Below, one piece after another: positions 42,001 to 55,900 of a DNA stretch of 64,000 bases (positions are counted from its first letter, which is position 1; each line of letters opens with the position of its first letter). The DNA is taken from positions 34,112,411 to 34,176,410 of the forward strand of contig CM036255.1 in assembly GCA_020698575.1 (NCBI GenBank), written 5' to 3'. Position numbers and translations under genes: made by a program. Source of the stretch: Bostrychus sinensis (lineage: Eukaryota; Chordata; Actinopteri; Gobiiformes; Eleotridae). The notes under the pieces were generated by a model. The model worked only from the letters and a program-made list of their open reading frames with translations, searched no databases and was not told the DNA's origin.

Positions 42001-45000
42001 AAGGCCGAGCCGAAATGGGACGGTCCGGTCCACGGAGCGCACGTCAACAGCTGCTCCTCCTCTCATGTTTGCGCCGCTGTCGCCTAGCAACCAGGACGCA
42101 GCTGCTCGCTAATTCACTTTATTCATTGGTCACATGAGCAGAAATGGAGCCAGAAATTACACTTATTTAATTTTCTATTTTGTTTAATTTACTCCTGGAG
42201 GAGTTTGAGCAGCTCTCTCCGCCTCTGCCATCTTCGAACGTCAGACAAGCAGCGCGCAGTGAATCATGGGATACGTTGGGCCACGAAGGATGCACCCGAT
42301 GCAGCCTTCGTTCAGCGGGAAAGGAAGGCTGCATTCGTGGGCTGCATTTGAAGCAGCCTTCGAACTGGGACAGCCCTGCGCCGACTGTGACGTAATCAGC
42401 CTCAAATGTAGCGACGAAGGCTGCAGCCGTTGAATTGGGACACAGCTAATGACTACACTAAACTAAACAGAGCCAGGACACTCCTGTCCTTAGACCCTCC
42501 TTCTCAGTAAGGAAAAACTCCTAAAAAAAAACAGCTGTGGGAAAAAAGAAGAATCCTTCTGGAGCCCAACTGAAGGAGAGATCCTGTCCCAGGACGGGGA
42601 ACATGTGTCAGGAGTTAGTTCATTAGTTCATCTGTAGGATCATAGTTCACTCTGTAAGGATTCATCCAGACAGGGGAGTGGTGTTTATGTTACATTAACT
42701 TTTTTGTGGCGTTAGGAGTTGTAAATAGAGAGTATAAAATGACATTAATTTGTAGGTTCACAATTTGGTGCCACTAAGAGCTGGCTACCACCTTCACTCA
42801 CACACTTTCAGTTGGAAACACTGATAAGTATTAAATTAAAGGCCTATAAAGTTGACGTTCCTCTGTTAAATGATCTGGAGGTGCTCAGTGTTCTTTGTTT
42901 CTCAGGGAGTGGACTCTGACGATGAGGTGAGCCACAGCGAGTCAGAGAGCCATGAAGAAGAAGAGGAGAAAGTCCAAATCAAAGTCGTTAGGTCGGAACA
43001 CGTTTATTCACAGGCTCTTTGATTATTGTGTTTTCTTATTTAAAGGAACCTGTTCAAATATTCTGCTGCTGCTAAATCGTTTTCTCTGTGTTTGTAGGAA
43101 ATCTGTGAGGCTGCAGAACGCCAAATGTAAGTTAAAGTTTAGACTCCACTCCACAGTAAATCATCTGCTTCCTCATGCGCGTTGATTTGATATCTAGGTT
43201 TTACTCCTCCTCCCACTCCTTTGTCCGTGCTTGGGACTGGCACAAAGAGTACGCACCAGGTTGTGACCCACTGTTGTAGCTGGATTAAAACTGAATAACA
43301 CCTCATCTAAGACGGTCTTGCGTTTATCACTAGTGGAATTTTTATCAGACTGTAGAGGTTCCATGAACAAAAATCACACAGTTCCAAGCCAGTGTGCTCT
43401 TTGTGCTGGTCCCAAGCCCAGGTAAACAGACATCAGGAAGGGCGTCTGGTGTAAAAACATTTGGCAAATCAATATGTCAGGATAGGTCTTACAAGCATTA
43501 AATAGGTTTTAACTTTGATCATAAAAGTATTAAATATTATGAGTAGGTAATAAATTTGGTTCATTTGTTTAAACATTATGTTAATATTTTTAAAAAAGTA
43601 GAGTCACCACTGTAACAAAATATATTTATTGAAGAAATGTTATCATTGAAATGCATTATTCATTTATTTATGATTTTTTTTTTAATGCAGCACTGGAGTT
43701 TTTTCATCTTATTAGACTTTTAGAGTTTCAGAGAGTAGTACGGATAATTATTTAGTGTAAAATTTATACAGCTATTGTTCTGTTGTTGGCGAGGCTGGCA
43801 TTAAATTTCACTCTAAGTGGCATTAAAAAGTCTTAAAAAGGCAAAACCTGGAGCTGAATGTGAATCACTCCAGAGACTCCAGAAAGGAAAGAAGAAGGAT
43901 TTTTCTAACAAGGCTCTAAATCAGACTGTAATAGAAACGTAGCTGATAATGTTAAATGTGCACGTTTGGTAATCAATCACTAAACACAGGCTGACTGAAC
44001 TGCGCAGAATTTTCAACAAAAATCACGCATCCCGCAAATTAGGTCACAGTTTTCATTCACAGTGGCTGTAGGTGTTCGCTTTGTTTTTGCTGTCCAGAAG
44101 AAAAACCCCTCTTGCTTGGCTTCCATTCAGATAGTGATATTCTCAGGGGGTCGGGGTTTGCGTCGCGGAGCAAGTTGACCCGTCAGCGGCTCGGCTCCGG
44201 TTCAAACGGCAACATCCGCAAAGTAAACGAGGCAAAATTTGTAATGGAACATAGAAAAGAGATTTATAAAGAAGAGGCTGCTACAGGGGCGGATCTAGAA
44301 GGGTGGCACAGAGCGGCAGCTGCCACCCTGCCTGGTACAGCAGGAGTTTGTGATGGGTCAGACTTTTATGAGTAAAATATCCAATATTTAAAGATAAAGT
44401 TCATACAAGAAAGTACTTCACTGACTAAGAGCAGACCTGCTGCTCTGTGGAGTTCTCACAGTTTCTGGACAAACATCAGGATGAGTTGTATGACTTGTTC
44501 CAGATCTGCTTAATAGCCGTTGTATTACCAGTGCAAGTTATTACTCGACTAATTAAGTGGCCTATGATTTATGCACCACTACAACTTTGAGCAGGCTGTC
44601 AAGTTTTCTTTACTCAGTATTGAATATAAACGTACGAAAGCTTCAGCTCTGGACAGGTTTGTGAGACATTTTGCTGAATAACATGTTAATCATTACATTC
44701 AGCTGTAATGGACAAAACTGCCATTTAATCACTGGCACATTATTTTTTAACATTGTGAGAAGACTGTTGAAAATTAAGTGAATTAAATAAATGTAACCTG
44801 TCCTACACTCTCTTTATAAGCAACAAAATAGTGCTTTTTTCACTTGTCCTATTTTGTTCAAACGTTGACAGTAGATATAATGTATTAATCTGTTTGCTGC
44901 TCCTTAAATGATCCATTATTCTCCTTGCCACCCTGGGATTTTTTTCTCTAGATCTGCCCCTGTGCTGCTACAGTAAGGGCCAGAAAAGAGAGTGTGTCTT

Positions 45001-48000
45001 TTATAAACAACACCAATGGCACAAGAAACTGTCTGTAACCTAAACTACAGCATGATCCTAAAATAAGTTTTTAGGCCTGGGTTGGTGGTAACTCTTTGTA
45101 CTGAATCTACATAATGTGTACTTCCACTTTATGTAGCTTGGACAACTGAAATAAATGAGTTTTTACACAGTTTTCTAAATGTATATACCAGCGGTTCCCA
45201 AAGTGGGGTCTGGGGCCCCCTGGGGGTCTGTAAAGGTACTGCAGGGGGCCCCCCAGAGGCTGTCTATATGAAGTTCATAAAAATAAACTGAGTTTGAAAT
45301 GCACTGTAAAAAACAATGCTGCAAAAACTCAAGGCAACAGGATCCCTCAAGATTTTTCAGTTTTGGTGATCAACTCAAAATCTCAAGTTTTCAACAACTA
45401 ATATTTTTTTACTCACCAAATTTAACGTTCATACATCTAAAAACTTGAAATTTTAAGTTTTCCTCACTATCTTTATTTTTTACAGCTCATCTTACAGCAA
45501 CTGACTCCACTGTTCAGAAAAAGTATTATTGATAATAATAAAAACTAAATATACTACATTTAACAAAAGAATAACTTTTTCTGAACTCTGTAAGTTGGCT
45601 GTAAGATGAGGAAAAAAATAATGAGAGAGAGAAAAACTTAAACATCAGAAAAGTTTTTAGACGTATGAACATCAAATTAAGTGAAAGTGTGGAAAACTTG
45701 AGATTTTGAGTTGGCCCCAAAAATCTTGAGGGATCCTTTGCCTTGAGTTATTGAGTTTTTGGCCGTCCCGCCTTGTGGATGCCTGATCCCATCAGACCTT
45801 GGAAGCTAAGCAGGGCAGGGCTTGGTCAGTTCTTGGATGGGAGACCGCTGGGGAACACCAGGAAGCCGCTGTGAATGTGTGAATGTGAGTGGTTGGTGGA
45901 GGTCTGAGGGTCTGTTGGCGCAGATGTGTGCAGCCGCGCTTCTGTCTGCCCCAGGGGAAACTGTGGCTACAAAACATGGCTTACCAACACCGAGTATGGA
46001 GTGAATGAAATACCCCTTCCCTACTGTGTGTAAAGTGCTTTGGGTGACATGTGTCATAGTTAAAGCGCTATATAAATACCATTCCCTTTCCCATTTTATT
46101 ATTATTTTTTTTTACAGTTTATTTGTTTAAAAATATAACTTTAAAACACTTTTTAGCCAATAGTCAGTGTCTTTTGTAATGTTTTTATAGAAATATATGG
46201 AGAAAAACATGAAAATAAAACTTGGGATGGAGGGAAGTTGTATTGTTGGGGCCTGTGTGGGATTTTGGTAAATTTAAGGAGTGACACTCAGGACTTTGGG
46301 AATGGCTGCTGTATACTGACACGGGCCTGTGTGTGTTTCAGTGAAAGGCCTGAGGAGGAGCTCGAGGCTGACCAACAGGATGCAGACGTCCAACATGTTC
46401 GACGGCATCAGCGCCAAGTGAGAGCTGAGAACTCCGAACCCCAGAAATGTCAAAGCTTGTATTTTACTGCGTGTGTAAAATGTGAAAGTCTAACGTGTGT
46501 CTGTGTGCGCGTGCAGCTCGTGTGTGCAGTCTGTCCTGAAGACGGTGGACGACATGAAGAACAAGAAACGGCTCGGTTCCAACAGTGAAGGAGTGAGTAA
46601 TGTCTCTGAAGGTTTGGGCCAGACCCTGAGCGTTCTTTCAGCGTGCATTTGTTTAAATCCAGCTGGAGCGACAGGAACTGGGGCAGTCAGTGGTAGTCAG
46701 TCAGACGTCCTCCCACCGTCCACAGACAGGCATGGCCCTTTTCCACCGGCACTACTTGGTTTTACTGTGCTTTACTCGACTTTACTCGGTTTGGTTGGGC
46801 TTCCATGACGTCGTAGTACCGAACAACAACAATGGAGGACGCAGAGGAGATGTTGTACTTTGTTCTGGTTTTGTGTTTTTTTGTCACCTGCAAAGCCAAA
46901 GAAAAAAGCCGGAAAAGGCCAAAGGCAGCGAGGAAAATAATGAAACACTGTGAAGAAGTTTGGAGAGGAACAGGAGAGTTTGGAGAAGAATGGGAGAGTT
47001 TGGAGAAGAACGGGAGAGTTTGGAGAAGAATGGGAGAGTTTGGAGAAGAATGGGAGAGTTTGGAGAGGAACAGGAGAGTTTGGAGAAGAATGGGAGAGTT
47101 TGGAGAAGAACGGGAGAGTTTGGAGAAGAATGGGAGAGTTTGGAGAGGAACAGGAGAGGTTGGAGAGGAACAGGAGAGTTTGGAGAGGAACAGGAGAGGT
47201 TGGAGAGGAACAGGAGAGTTTGGAGAGGAACGGGAGAGGTTGGAGAGGAACGGGAGAGTTTGGAGAGGAACGGGAGAGTTTGGAGAAGAACGGGAGAGTT
47301 TGGAGAAGAACGGGAGAGTTTGGAGAGGAACAGGAGAGTTTGGAGAGGAACAGGAGAGTTTGGAGAGGAACGGGAGAGGTTGGAGAGGAACGGGAGAGTT
47401 TGGAGAGGAACAGGAGAGTTTGGAGAGGAACGGGAGAGGTTGGAGAGGAACGGGAGAGTTTGGAGAGGAACAGGAGAGTTTGGAGAGGTACAGGAGAGTT
47501 TGGAGAGGAACAGGAGAGTTTGGAGAAGAATGGGAGAGTTTGGAGAGGTACAGGAGAGTTTGGAGAGGAACAGGAGAGTTTGGAGAGGAACAGGAGAGTT
47601 TGGAGAGGAACGGGAGAGGTTGGAGAGGAACAGGAGAGTTTGGAGAAGAACGGGAGAGTTTGGAGAAGAACGGGAGAGTTTGGAGAGGAACAGGAGAGTT
47701 TGGAGAGGAACAGGAGAGTTTGGAGAGGAACGGGAGAGGTTGGAGAGGAACGGGAGAGTTTGGAGAGGAACAGGAGAGTTTGGAGAGGAACGGGAGAGGT
47801 TGGAGAGGAACGGGAGAGTTTGGAGAGGAACAGGAGAGTTTGGAGAGGTACAGGAGAGTTTGGAGAGGAACAGGAGAGTTTGGAGAAGAATGGGAGAGTT
47901 TGGAGAGGTACAGGAGAGTTTGGAGAGGAACAGGAGAGTTTGGAGAGGAACAGGAGAGTTTGGAGAGGAACGGGAGAGTTTGGAGAGGAACGGGAGAGTT

Positions 48001-49883
48001 TGGAGAGGAACGGGAGAGTTTGGAGAGGAACGGGAGAGTTTGGAGAAGAATGGGAGAGTTTGGAGAGGAACGGGAGAGTTTGGAGAGGTACAGGAGAGGT
48101 TGGAGAGGAACGGGAGAGTTTGGAGAGGAACAGGAGAGTTTGGAGAGGTACAGGAGAGTTTGGAGAGGAACAGGAGAGTTTGGAGAGGTACAGGAGAGTT
48201 TGGAGAGGAACAGGAGAGTCACTCAGCAACATCAGGAGATGAGAAGCTGCTAAGAGACAAGGTTTGAGGGGAAGTCTCTTGTTTTGGGCACTCCATCCAG
48301 CTCCCTCTGGACTTTGTCGTCATCCACCAGGGCAGAGAAATGTCCGGACCTTGTCGAAGCTCCACGGTGCTGTTTAAGAGCAGCCATTGGTCTCACAAAA
48401 AAAAGCTACGCCGTGCTCAGCTGTGGTCAGGACTTTTAAAAATGGCGGTTTGTTTTTGTGGCTAACGTCGCACATATGACTCACAGCTGACAACATTCTC
48501 TGACCAATCAGCGACCAGCGATCTGTCAGCGTCAGTCATTTTAAAACTGGTTAGAGCAGGAACCAAAAAAGTATCTGGTATTGGTAACGGCTGCCTAATG
48601 GAAAAGCTGACAAAGCGTAAACTGAGCAGAAGTAGCGCTGCTGGAAAAGGGCCATAAATCAACCCCAAAATAATATGCGACTTAATTAATGAACGCACGT
48701 GAACGCACTCAGTGGTAGGGGGCGCTGGTGCGTCACACATACTGAGAGTTTATTATTTGTTTATAAATTGACTTAGTTCCCGAGTATTTAAAACTTATAA
48801 CTTCTCAAGGAATGTTGTGGTTCTGGACGTGAAGTTGAGGTGAACCTTGTCTCTCTCTGTGGTCATGAAGCAGAGCAGGATAAAGCCTTGGTGTAGAGCT
48901 CCAGTGTAACGGCTCAGTGTGCTCCCTCAGAGGCCTGTGTTTCCCCTCAGAGGCCTGTGTTTCCCCTCAGAGGCCTGTGTTTCCCCTCAGAGCTCAGAGT
49001 CTTATCGCTGCAGTCTCAGGGCGGTGCACTGTGAGCCTCTATCAGCCGCTCGCACACGCCTCCTGCCCTTGTTTATGTTCTCAGCACACTCACAGGCAGT
49101 GTTTACCATCGACAGGGCATTTAAATGAACAAAAACAAATACAAAAACTAAAATATCTTCCGTTTTGTACAATGGTATTAATTCAACAAAGATATCATCC
49201 TCTGAGTAGCCATATTGTGTTCTTGGACTATAAGGCACTGAACTTGAGGAGAAATGTAGTGTTCAGTAGAAGTGAGTGTGTGATGTTGTGTGGGAAACTG
49301 TCAGTACACTTTCAGTTTGGAGGAGCAGACAGGAGCAGTGACTTTGTGTTCTGTGTGAGTGTTAATAGGGGCAATAAATTCACACTTTTAATTAACTTGA
49401 GCTTTTCTAACAACTGACTATAGCTTCTCCCACTAACTAGACCAGGACTAAACCGGGTCTAAACCAGGTCTGAACATTGTTTCAGTGTAAGTGTGTGTTC
49501 TACAGAAGAAACCAGGTCTAAACCAGGTCTAAACCAGGTCTAAACCAGGTCTAAACCAGGACTAAACCAGGTCTAAACCAGGACTAAACCAGGACTAAAC
49601 CAGGTCTAAACCAGGTCTAAACCAGGACTAAACCAGGTCTAAACCAGGACTAAACCAGGTCTAAACCAGGACTAAACCAGGACTAAACCAGGTCTAAACC
49701 AGGTCTAAACCAGGTCTAAACCAGGTCTAAACCAGGACTAAACCAGGTCTAAACCATGTCGAAACTCCTCTCAGAGAAAGTGTGTGGTCCATAGAAGGGA
49801 TTTACAGTCATTTATTTAGACATATGACTGATTTTTATTCTGTTTCTCATTTATACAACCCCAAAACTGAGTGAGCACTCCCC

Positions 49884-49933
<50 letters not shown>

Positions 49934-52900
49934 AAGACCTGATACTCTGTTTTCAGTGCAGTACACAGTTTGGCCTCTGCGCGGCTCCTGTCTGCCTCTC
50001 CGCTCTGAAGCGCTGTGAACTGTTTTTTGTGCAGAAGATCTACTCCAAAGCCCAGAGGAGCAGGACGCCGGTGCCGCTGGGAGACCTCACCGACATCGAC
50101 GAGGAACACGGTTGGTTCAGTTTTTCCACAGAGATCCAGCCTGACGCCGGTTTAAATGCGACATCTGTGATGTTTGTTGTGCTGTGTGTGGTTGAGGCGA
50201 AGGAGAGGCGGGCGAGGCGGACCAGGACAGCGACTGTGGACAGAGCGTGGACGCCAAAACCAGCCGCGCCTCGTCCCTGTATAACGCAGGAGGCAACGGT
50301 CAGAACTGATCTCAAAACGAATATAAAATAATGTTGTAATGTTTTCTTACTTCTGCCAAGAGCCATCTGTAACTCTCAGTGTTTCCCATTCATTCAGAAG
50401 ATTACAGCGACCCACCACAGTCTAATTTTGTCCTCCGTAGTCTAAATTAATATATTTTTGTCACCAGTACTATATAATAAAACCAATTTAATTAAAACAA
50501 ATGCAAAATATGAATAGAAAATGTTAAAGTGGCTGAATAATTTAATAAAAATAAAGAAAAAAATCAGCAATAAAAAAAACTTCTAAAATGGTATTCCATG
50601 TAATGATAGTTTACCCCCATGGACTCCATGCAAAGCGGTGGGAAACCCTGTCTCTTTTAATAATGTTTGGATTAAAAGTAATATACTCCTGAGGAATTTA
50701 AGGTATAAATGGATAAATGTCTAATTTGGAATGGATTTAAATGGGGAAAATGGGGGGAAAAGGACCCAAAAAGCAGAACTGCTTCAATGAAGTTTAATAA
50801 AAAAAATTAAAAAAAGGAAAAAAATTCATAGGAAAAACAAAGTATTAAGTTAAAAAAAAACAGAAGTGAAAAAGCCAGTATAAATAAAAAAACAAAAACA
50901 GGGCATCACAAAAAGTAAAAATCCAAAATCAAAAGGCAGAACAAAATACAAAAACGTACAAATAAACTGGACACTGGTGAGTCAGGAGACCAGAGACAGA
51001 CCAGGCACAGACCTAAACTTGACTCGGCACGGACTGGACAAGGGCTGTGTCCGAACGTCCTCCCTAATCCCTCTGTAGCGCCCCCTACAGTGGTCACACC
51101 GTGTTGTAGTGGTGTCCGAATGTCTAATGGATAAAAAATAGTGCACTCAAAATTTCCCACAATGCATTTTGAAAAGTAGTGGACAGCGATGGTCACTAGA
51201 GGTCAGTATAGAGCAGAATGCTTTGTGAGTTTGGGAGGAGAACAGTGGGACAGGTCTTTAAACTGTACACAACACGTCTGAATGAAACCAGTTAGAAACA
51301 CTGTTTTTTACTTCTGTCATGTTGTAATCAGAAATAAAAAGCTCTTAAATAAACCGCTGCAGTGTAAATTGCTAACGTTAGCTTAGCCAGCGTTCAGCCT
51401 CCCCACGTAAGGCACAGAGCTGCAATAATCCACTCTGTTTTATTCATCACAGCCATAATTCATGTTAAATATCACACACATGACTATTATTTAATCTATA
51501 AATACTAAAACATCTGAGTCTGGTCGGGCTTTATCACAGAAGAACATTATCAGCGGAGTTTCGCCAAACTTTTTTTACACAGACCCCAGAGTCACATGAT
51601 CACTGGTGAGAGAAAAATAGTGTGCGAGTCTGAATCATTCACAAAATGAGTGCACTACAGTCTGCTGTATACTGCTGGACTGTGTAGTGATTGAGGGGTT
51701 AGGGCCTGGGGAGGACGTTCGGACACAGCCCAGGACTAGACAAGGACTAGACACTGACAATGACACCGCAAAGAACTGGAGAGAACACAGGAGCTAGATA
51801 CACGAGGGAAACAAGGCACAAGTGGAACACATCAGGGCGGGGCAGGCAACCAGGCGGGAAACACAAGAGGGCAGGACGTAAAACAGAAAAACACAAGGAC
51901 TAACTAAGTCATACAAAATAAAACACAAGGGAAACAAACCCCACAGAACAGGACAGAATCATGGCAAGCACACAGGATTTTATTACCGTTTGTAAATCAG
52001 ATTCTTTTGTCTTTCAGATTTGTTCAAAGGCACGTTCAGGATCAGCGCCTCAGGACCCAACACTACTCGCAGAGGAAACCTCAGGTCGGACATGTTTCCT
52101 TACACTGGAAACCAGCGCTTAAAGTGGAATTTTGGAAGTGGGGAACCCAACACAGACTCAGTGTATCCAGTAGTTATTACCTCTGCCAAGGCGGAGGTTA
52201 TGTTTACATTCATTTGTCTCTCTGTTTGTTAGCAACATAACTCAAAGAGCTATTGATGGATTTTAATGACATTTTCAGGAAATGTCAGACATGGAATAAG
52301 GAACAAGTGATTACATTTTGGGGGCGATCTGGATCATCATCTGGATCCAGGAATTTTTTAAAGAATTCTTTACTATTGGGAGATGGGGCTAATTTTGCCA
52401 TTACAGCTTCTAACTCAACACATACTGCCCAGAATCACTGCCTAATAATTACAGATGACATCATGGTAGATGTTATAATCTTTAGGGGTTTTTCTCAGGT
52501 GCGTGACCATACGGCTTGGCGGAGGTCTGTGCTCTCCGAGTGCTTCTAGTTTATACTGTATTAGCATTAATGTGCCACTTCCCGGAGCTTATACTGTATC
52601 TGCAGTGTGTGACAGGTTTTCATGTGCAGAGTGTGGGACTATACGACAGGTATTGGGGTCCTCCTCCAGGAAAATTGGAACTAAACATATGCAATTTCCT
52701 GTATTTTGGTGAATTTTAGAGAATATTTTGGAGACTATAATATAATAGTTGGCTACCTAACTTGTAGTAAAAATCTGGGAACAATAATTAGAGCCAGCCC
52801 TGGCTCTTTTAGTGCCTAAGGCAAGAACTGAAATATAGATCCTGGTGTGTAGCAGATGCAGAAAAATTTGAACAAAACACGTCATTTCCTGTGTTCTGGT

Positions 52901-55900
52901 GCTTTTGTAGATGATATAATATTTTCAGCAGCCTACCGGGTTGTAGTAAAAAATATGGTTACAGTTTATGGTTTTACTTCTCTCCAAAATTCAAGACAAA
53001 ACTTCTATATTTTAAATATATGTATTAACTCTTTTAGTTATTTAAATGTCTGAGTAAGTGGTTTCCCAATGCTCACTGGAGCCCAGCCCCAGATTCTGCT
53101 GCTCCGCCCCTGCTGCTCCGCCCCCTGCTGCTCCGCCCCCTGCTGCTCCACCCCCTTCAGTCTCCTCACACTGCTGTGGACAGAGCAAACTTATGTATTA
53201 ATAGCGTAGTATTTCTGCGAATATAAGGTCGATCATCATCAAACAAAGACTGATTTGAAGCTTGAGAGCTGTAGAGGGCCTTCATGGGCTGAAAGCAGTT
53301 CCTAGTGTCCATGGTTTTTGCTGTTTGTTATTTGAGTGTGATTTGCCAGGCTCATGTCTGCAGCTTACACTGACTGCAGGCTGCAGCGCGGGGCAGCGGC
53401 CCTGCTCAGTGCAGGAACGCAGTTCCCCACCGTTCCCACCCACTTTTACCCCTGGTGGAAACAAGCTTTTCTCTCTTGTATTCAGGATTCTTTATGGAGT
53501 AGAATAACCTTCAGTCGCTCTCGCTTACTCTCCCGTCAGTCAGTGCTGTATTTACTGTGTTTCTCCCTCTCAGACCCACTCCATCTCCGTGGATAAACAG
53601 AGCAGAATCTGATGAAGACTCAGATGAATCTGACATAGGCAGTGCCAAGGCCAGGTCAGCTCCAAATACACTGTTTGTGTTTTGTTTTGTTTTTTTACCA
53701 AAAATAAAGTAATACTTGTCTTTACTGGTTTGTAAAATATATGTTGGTTAAAAGAATCATGATACTATTTTTGGGTTGTTCGATGTGAGTTAATAGTACA
53801 AACTAACTGCCAGGCCGACAGTAGCTTGAGTAGAGTCGTTCGCTCAGTATCCAGAAGGTTGACGTTTGATCCCCGCCCCCAACATTGCGCACTGTCATTG
53901 CATCCTTGGGCATCCTGGCCTGTGTGAATGTGTTAAGGCTCATTTATACTCTACGTTAAATATGCATTCGGATACAGACGGTCTTCTTCTGTCGTACGTT
54001 GGTCTGTTTTCCCAGAGCTTATGGATATGAATACTTATACATATACTGACTGTTGGGGGGCACTAGTGAACACAGCTCAACAGTAGAAACATCTGAACTT
54101 TTTAAGGAGTGACTAGAGCTAAAGTTAGTCTTGGTTTATTGAAAAACTCGACAGAACACTGCTACTGTTGCCTCATTTTCTTGTCTCTTTGAGTAAATGT
54201 GGTGTAAAAACCTCCGTCAGCGCCACCATATTTGTTTACTGCCGCTCTTTTTTTTTTCTCATCTCCTCCTGTAGGTGTCGCCCTCTGAACCTGAATCTTC
54301 TCGGGACTCGTCGGGACAAACTGAGCTCCGGAGCCGGACTCGCCGACATCGACCCCATGGCCATCGACCAAACGGTGGGAGGAACAATCCTTATCTATAA
54401 TCTTAATAATATCGTACAAATGCAGCATATGAAAACTGTTTGGTGGTGTGTAAAGTCGTGGAATGGATTAGCCACAGTAAAATGAGTTTGTGTGTTTTTC
54501 CCTCAGGTGGGGTTTGACAGTATCGGCGGTCTGTCCGGACACATCTCCGCTCTGAAGGAGATGGTTGTCTTCCCTCTGCTCTACCCCGAGGTCTTTGACA
54601 ACTTCAAGATCCAGCCTCCCAGGTGAGACAAAAGCATTTGACCCCCAGGTGACCCACTCAGTAAGACTTTGACCCAACTGGAGCATTTCGGAACGGCTCG
54701 GGTCTGTATGGGCCACTGACGAAAAGGGAAACGGTTGTAACAAAAAATAATGGCACAGTACTCCTCAACTGGGTAAATTAAAAATTGCACTTTTTTTCCG
54801 TTGAATAATTTTTTTAATTAACTTGCATACTTCACTTATTACTTTACGTACATCATTTAAAGGCTGTATCTACCCGATTGCAGACGGCTTCCTGCTTTCG
54901 GTTTGTGATTCGCTTTGCTTCTCAGGACTCACTTGGACAGAACTGAGAACAGTGTTTTTAGGCAGAACCAACATTTGTTTGTACAAAACTGTTCATAGGT
55001 TGTCGGAAATGCTCTGAATTCAGAAAGTTGGAAATGAAGAGGAAACAGTCTTCTTTACATAAGGGATTTATAACAGGGTTTCTGCTGGGTCTTAAAATTT
55101 AAATTCTGAATTTTAGGCCTTAAAAAGTCTTACATGTTCCGAGATGTGGTCTTTTAGGTCTTAAATCCATTTGAACAGGTCTTAAATTTTTTTCTCCCTT
55201 TTATTTGGGGCGTCACAGTGAACCAGTGATTTGGCAGGTTTTTACGGCAGATGCCCTTCCTGTCGCAACCAGCCACATGGAGGAGGCAATGTGGGTGCCT
55301 AGGTCTTAAATATCTCACATAAATTAGATGCAAGTACCTGCGTTCTTCAGCTTATTATAAAATGTCCACTTAAAGGCTCTAAGGCATCAAACTGTCACAG
55401 ATATGAGAGCTTAGATCTTTTCATACCAAGACCAAAATGCTTTGCTCCACTTACCGTCGCAAATGGTCTCAGCTCTTTGTAGACTGCGTGACTCCTTGAA
55501 AAATGGTCTTACAAAGTTCTAAAAAAAAGTCTTAAATTCAGCTTGTTAAAGCCTGCAGAACCCTTGTTATAAACTTTTGGCATTTAGTTCACAGCAGCAC
55601 AGCCAGGTTTTGAAAGAAGACCACAGCTCAGCTCAACACAGGGCTCTTCAGGAGAAACCAAAACTGCGCCGAGCTGACCCTTCACCCTCTGACACCGGTG
55701 ACTGAGGAAACTTACATACATCAGAATATTTACTGAACTAACTGTTGCTGCTCGTCTCCACAGAGGTTGCCTGTTCTACGGCCCTCCGGGGACGGGGAAG
55801 ACCCTGGTGGCCCGAGCCCTGGCCAGCGAGTGCAGCCAGGGAGCGCGCAAAGTGGCCTTCTTCATGAGGAAGGGCGCGGACTGTCTGAGCAAGTGGGTGG

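Noticed and set aside
42906..42926. A 21-base version of ATAD2 exon 2 using the GAG/GTGAGC donor
   Set aside because: The donor looks good, but the phase would not join exon 3. The longer exon keeps the frame to LRRSSRLTNR. It may still be a minor isoform.
45761..45873. A 5S rRNA gene
   Set aside because: The match is clear but carries many substitutions and is fused to a SINE body and tail.
46762..48267. Five overlapping open frames of 430-486 codons on both strands
   Set aside because: All are readings of a stop-free 20-base purine repeat. Open frames on both strands at once are a sign of repetition, not coding.
52085..52160. Extension of ATAD2 exon 8 by about 25 residues
   Set aside because: The frame stays open only until it merges with a known interspersed repeat, and the CAG/GTCGGA donor fits exon 9 without it. 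Not excluded.
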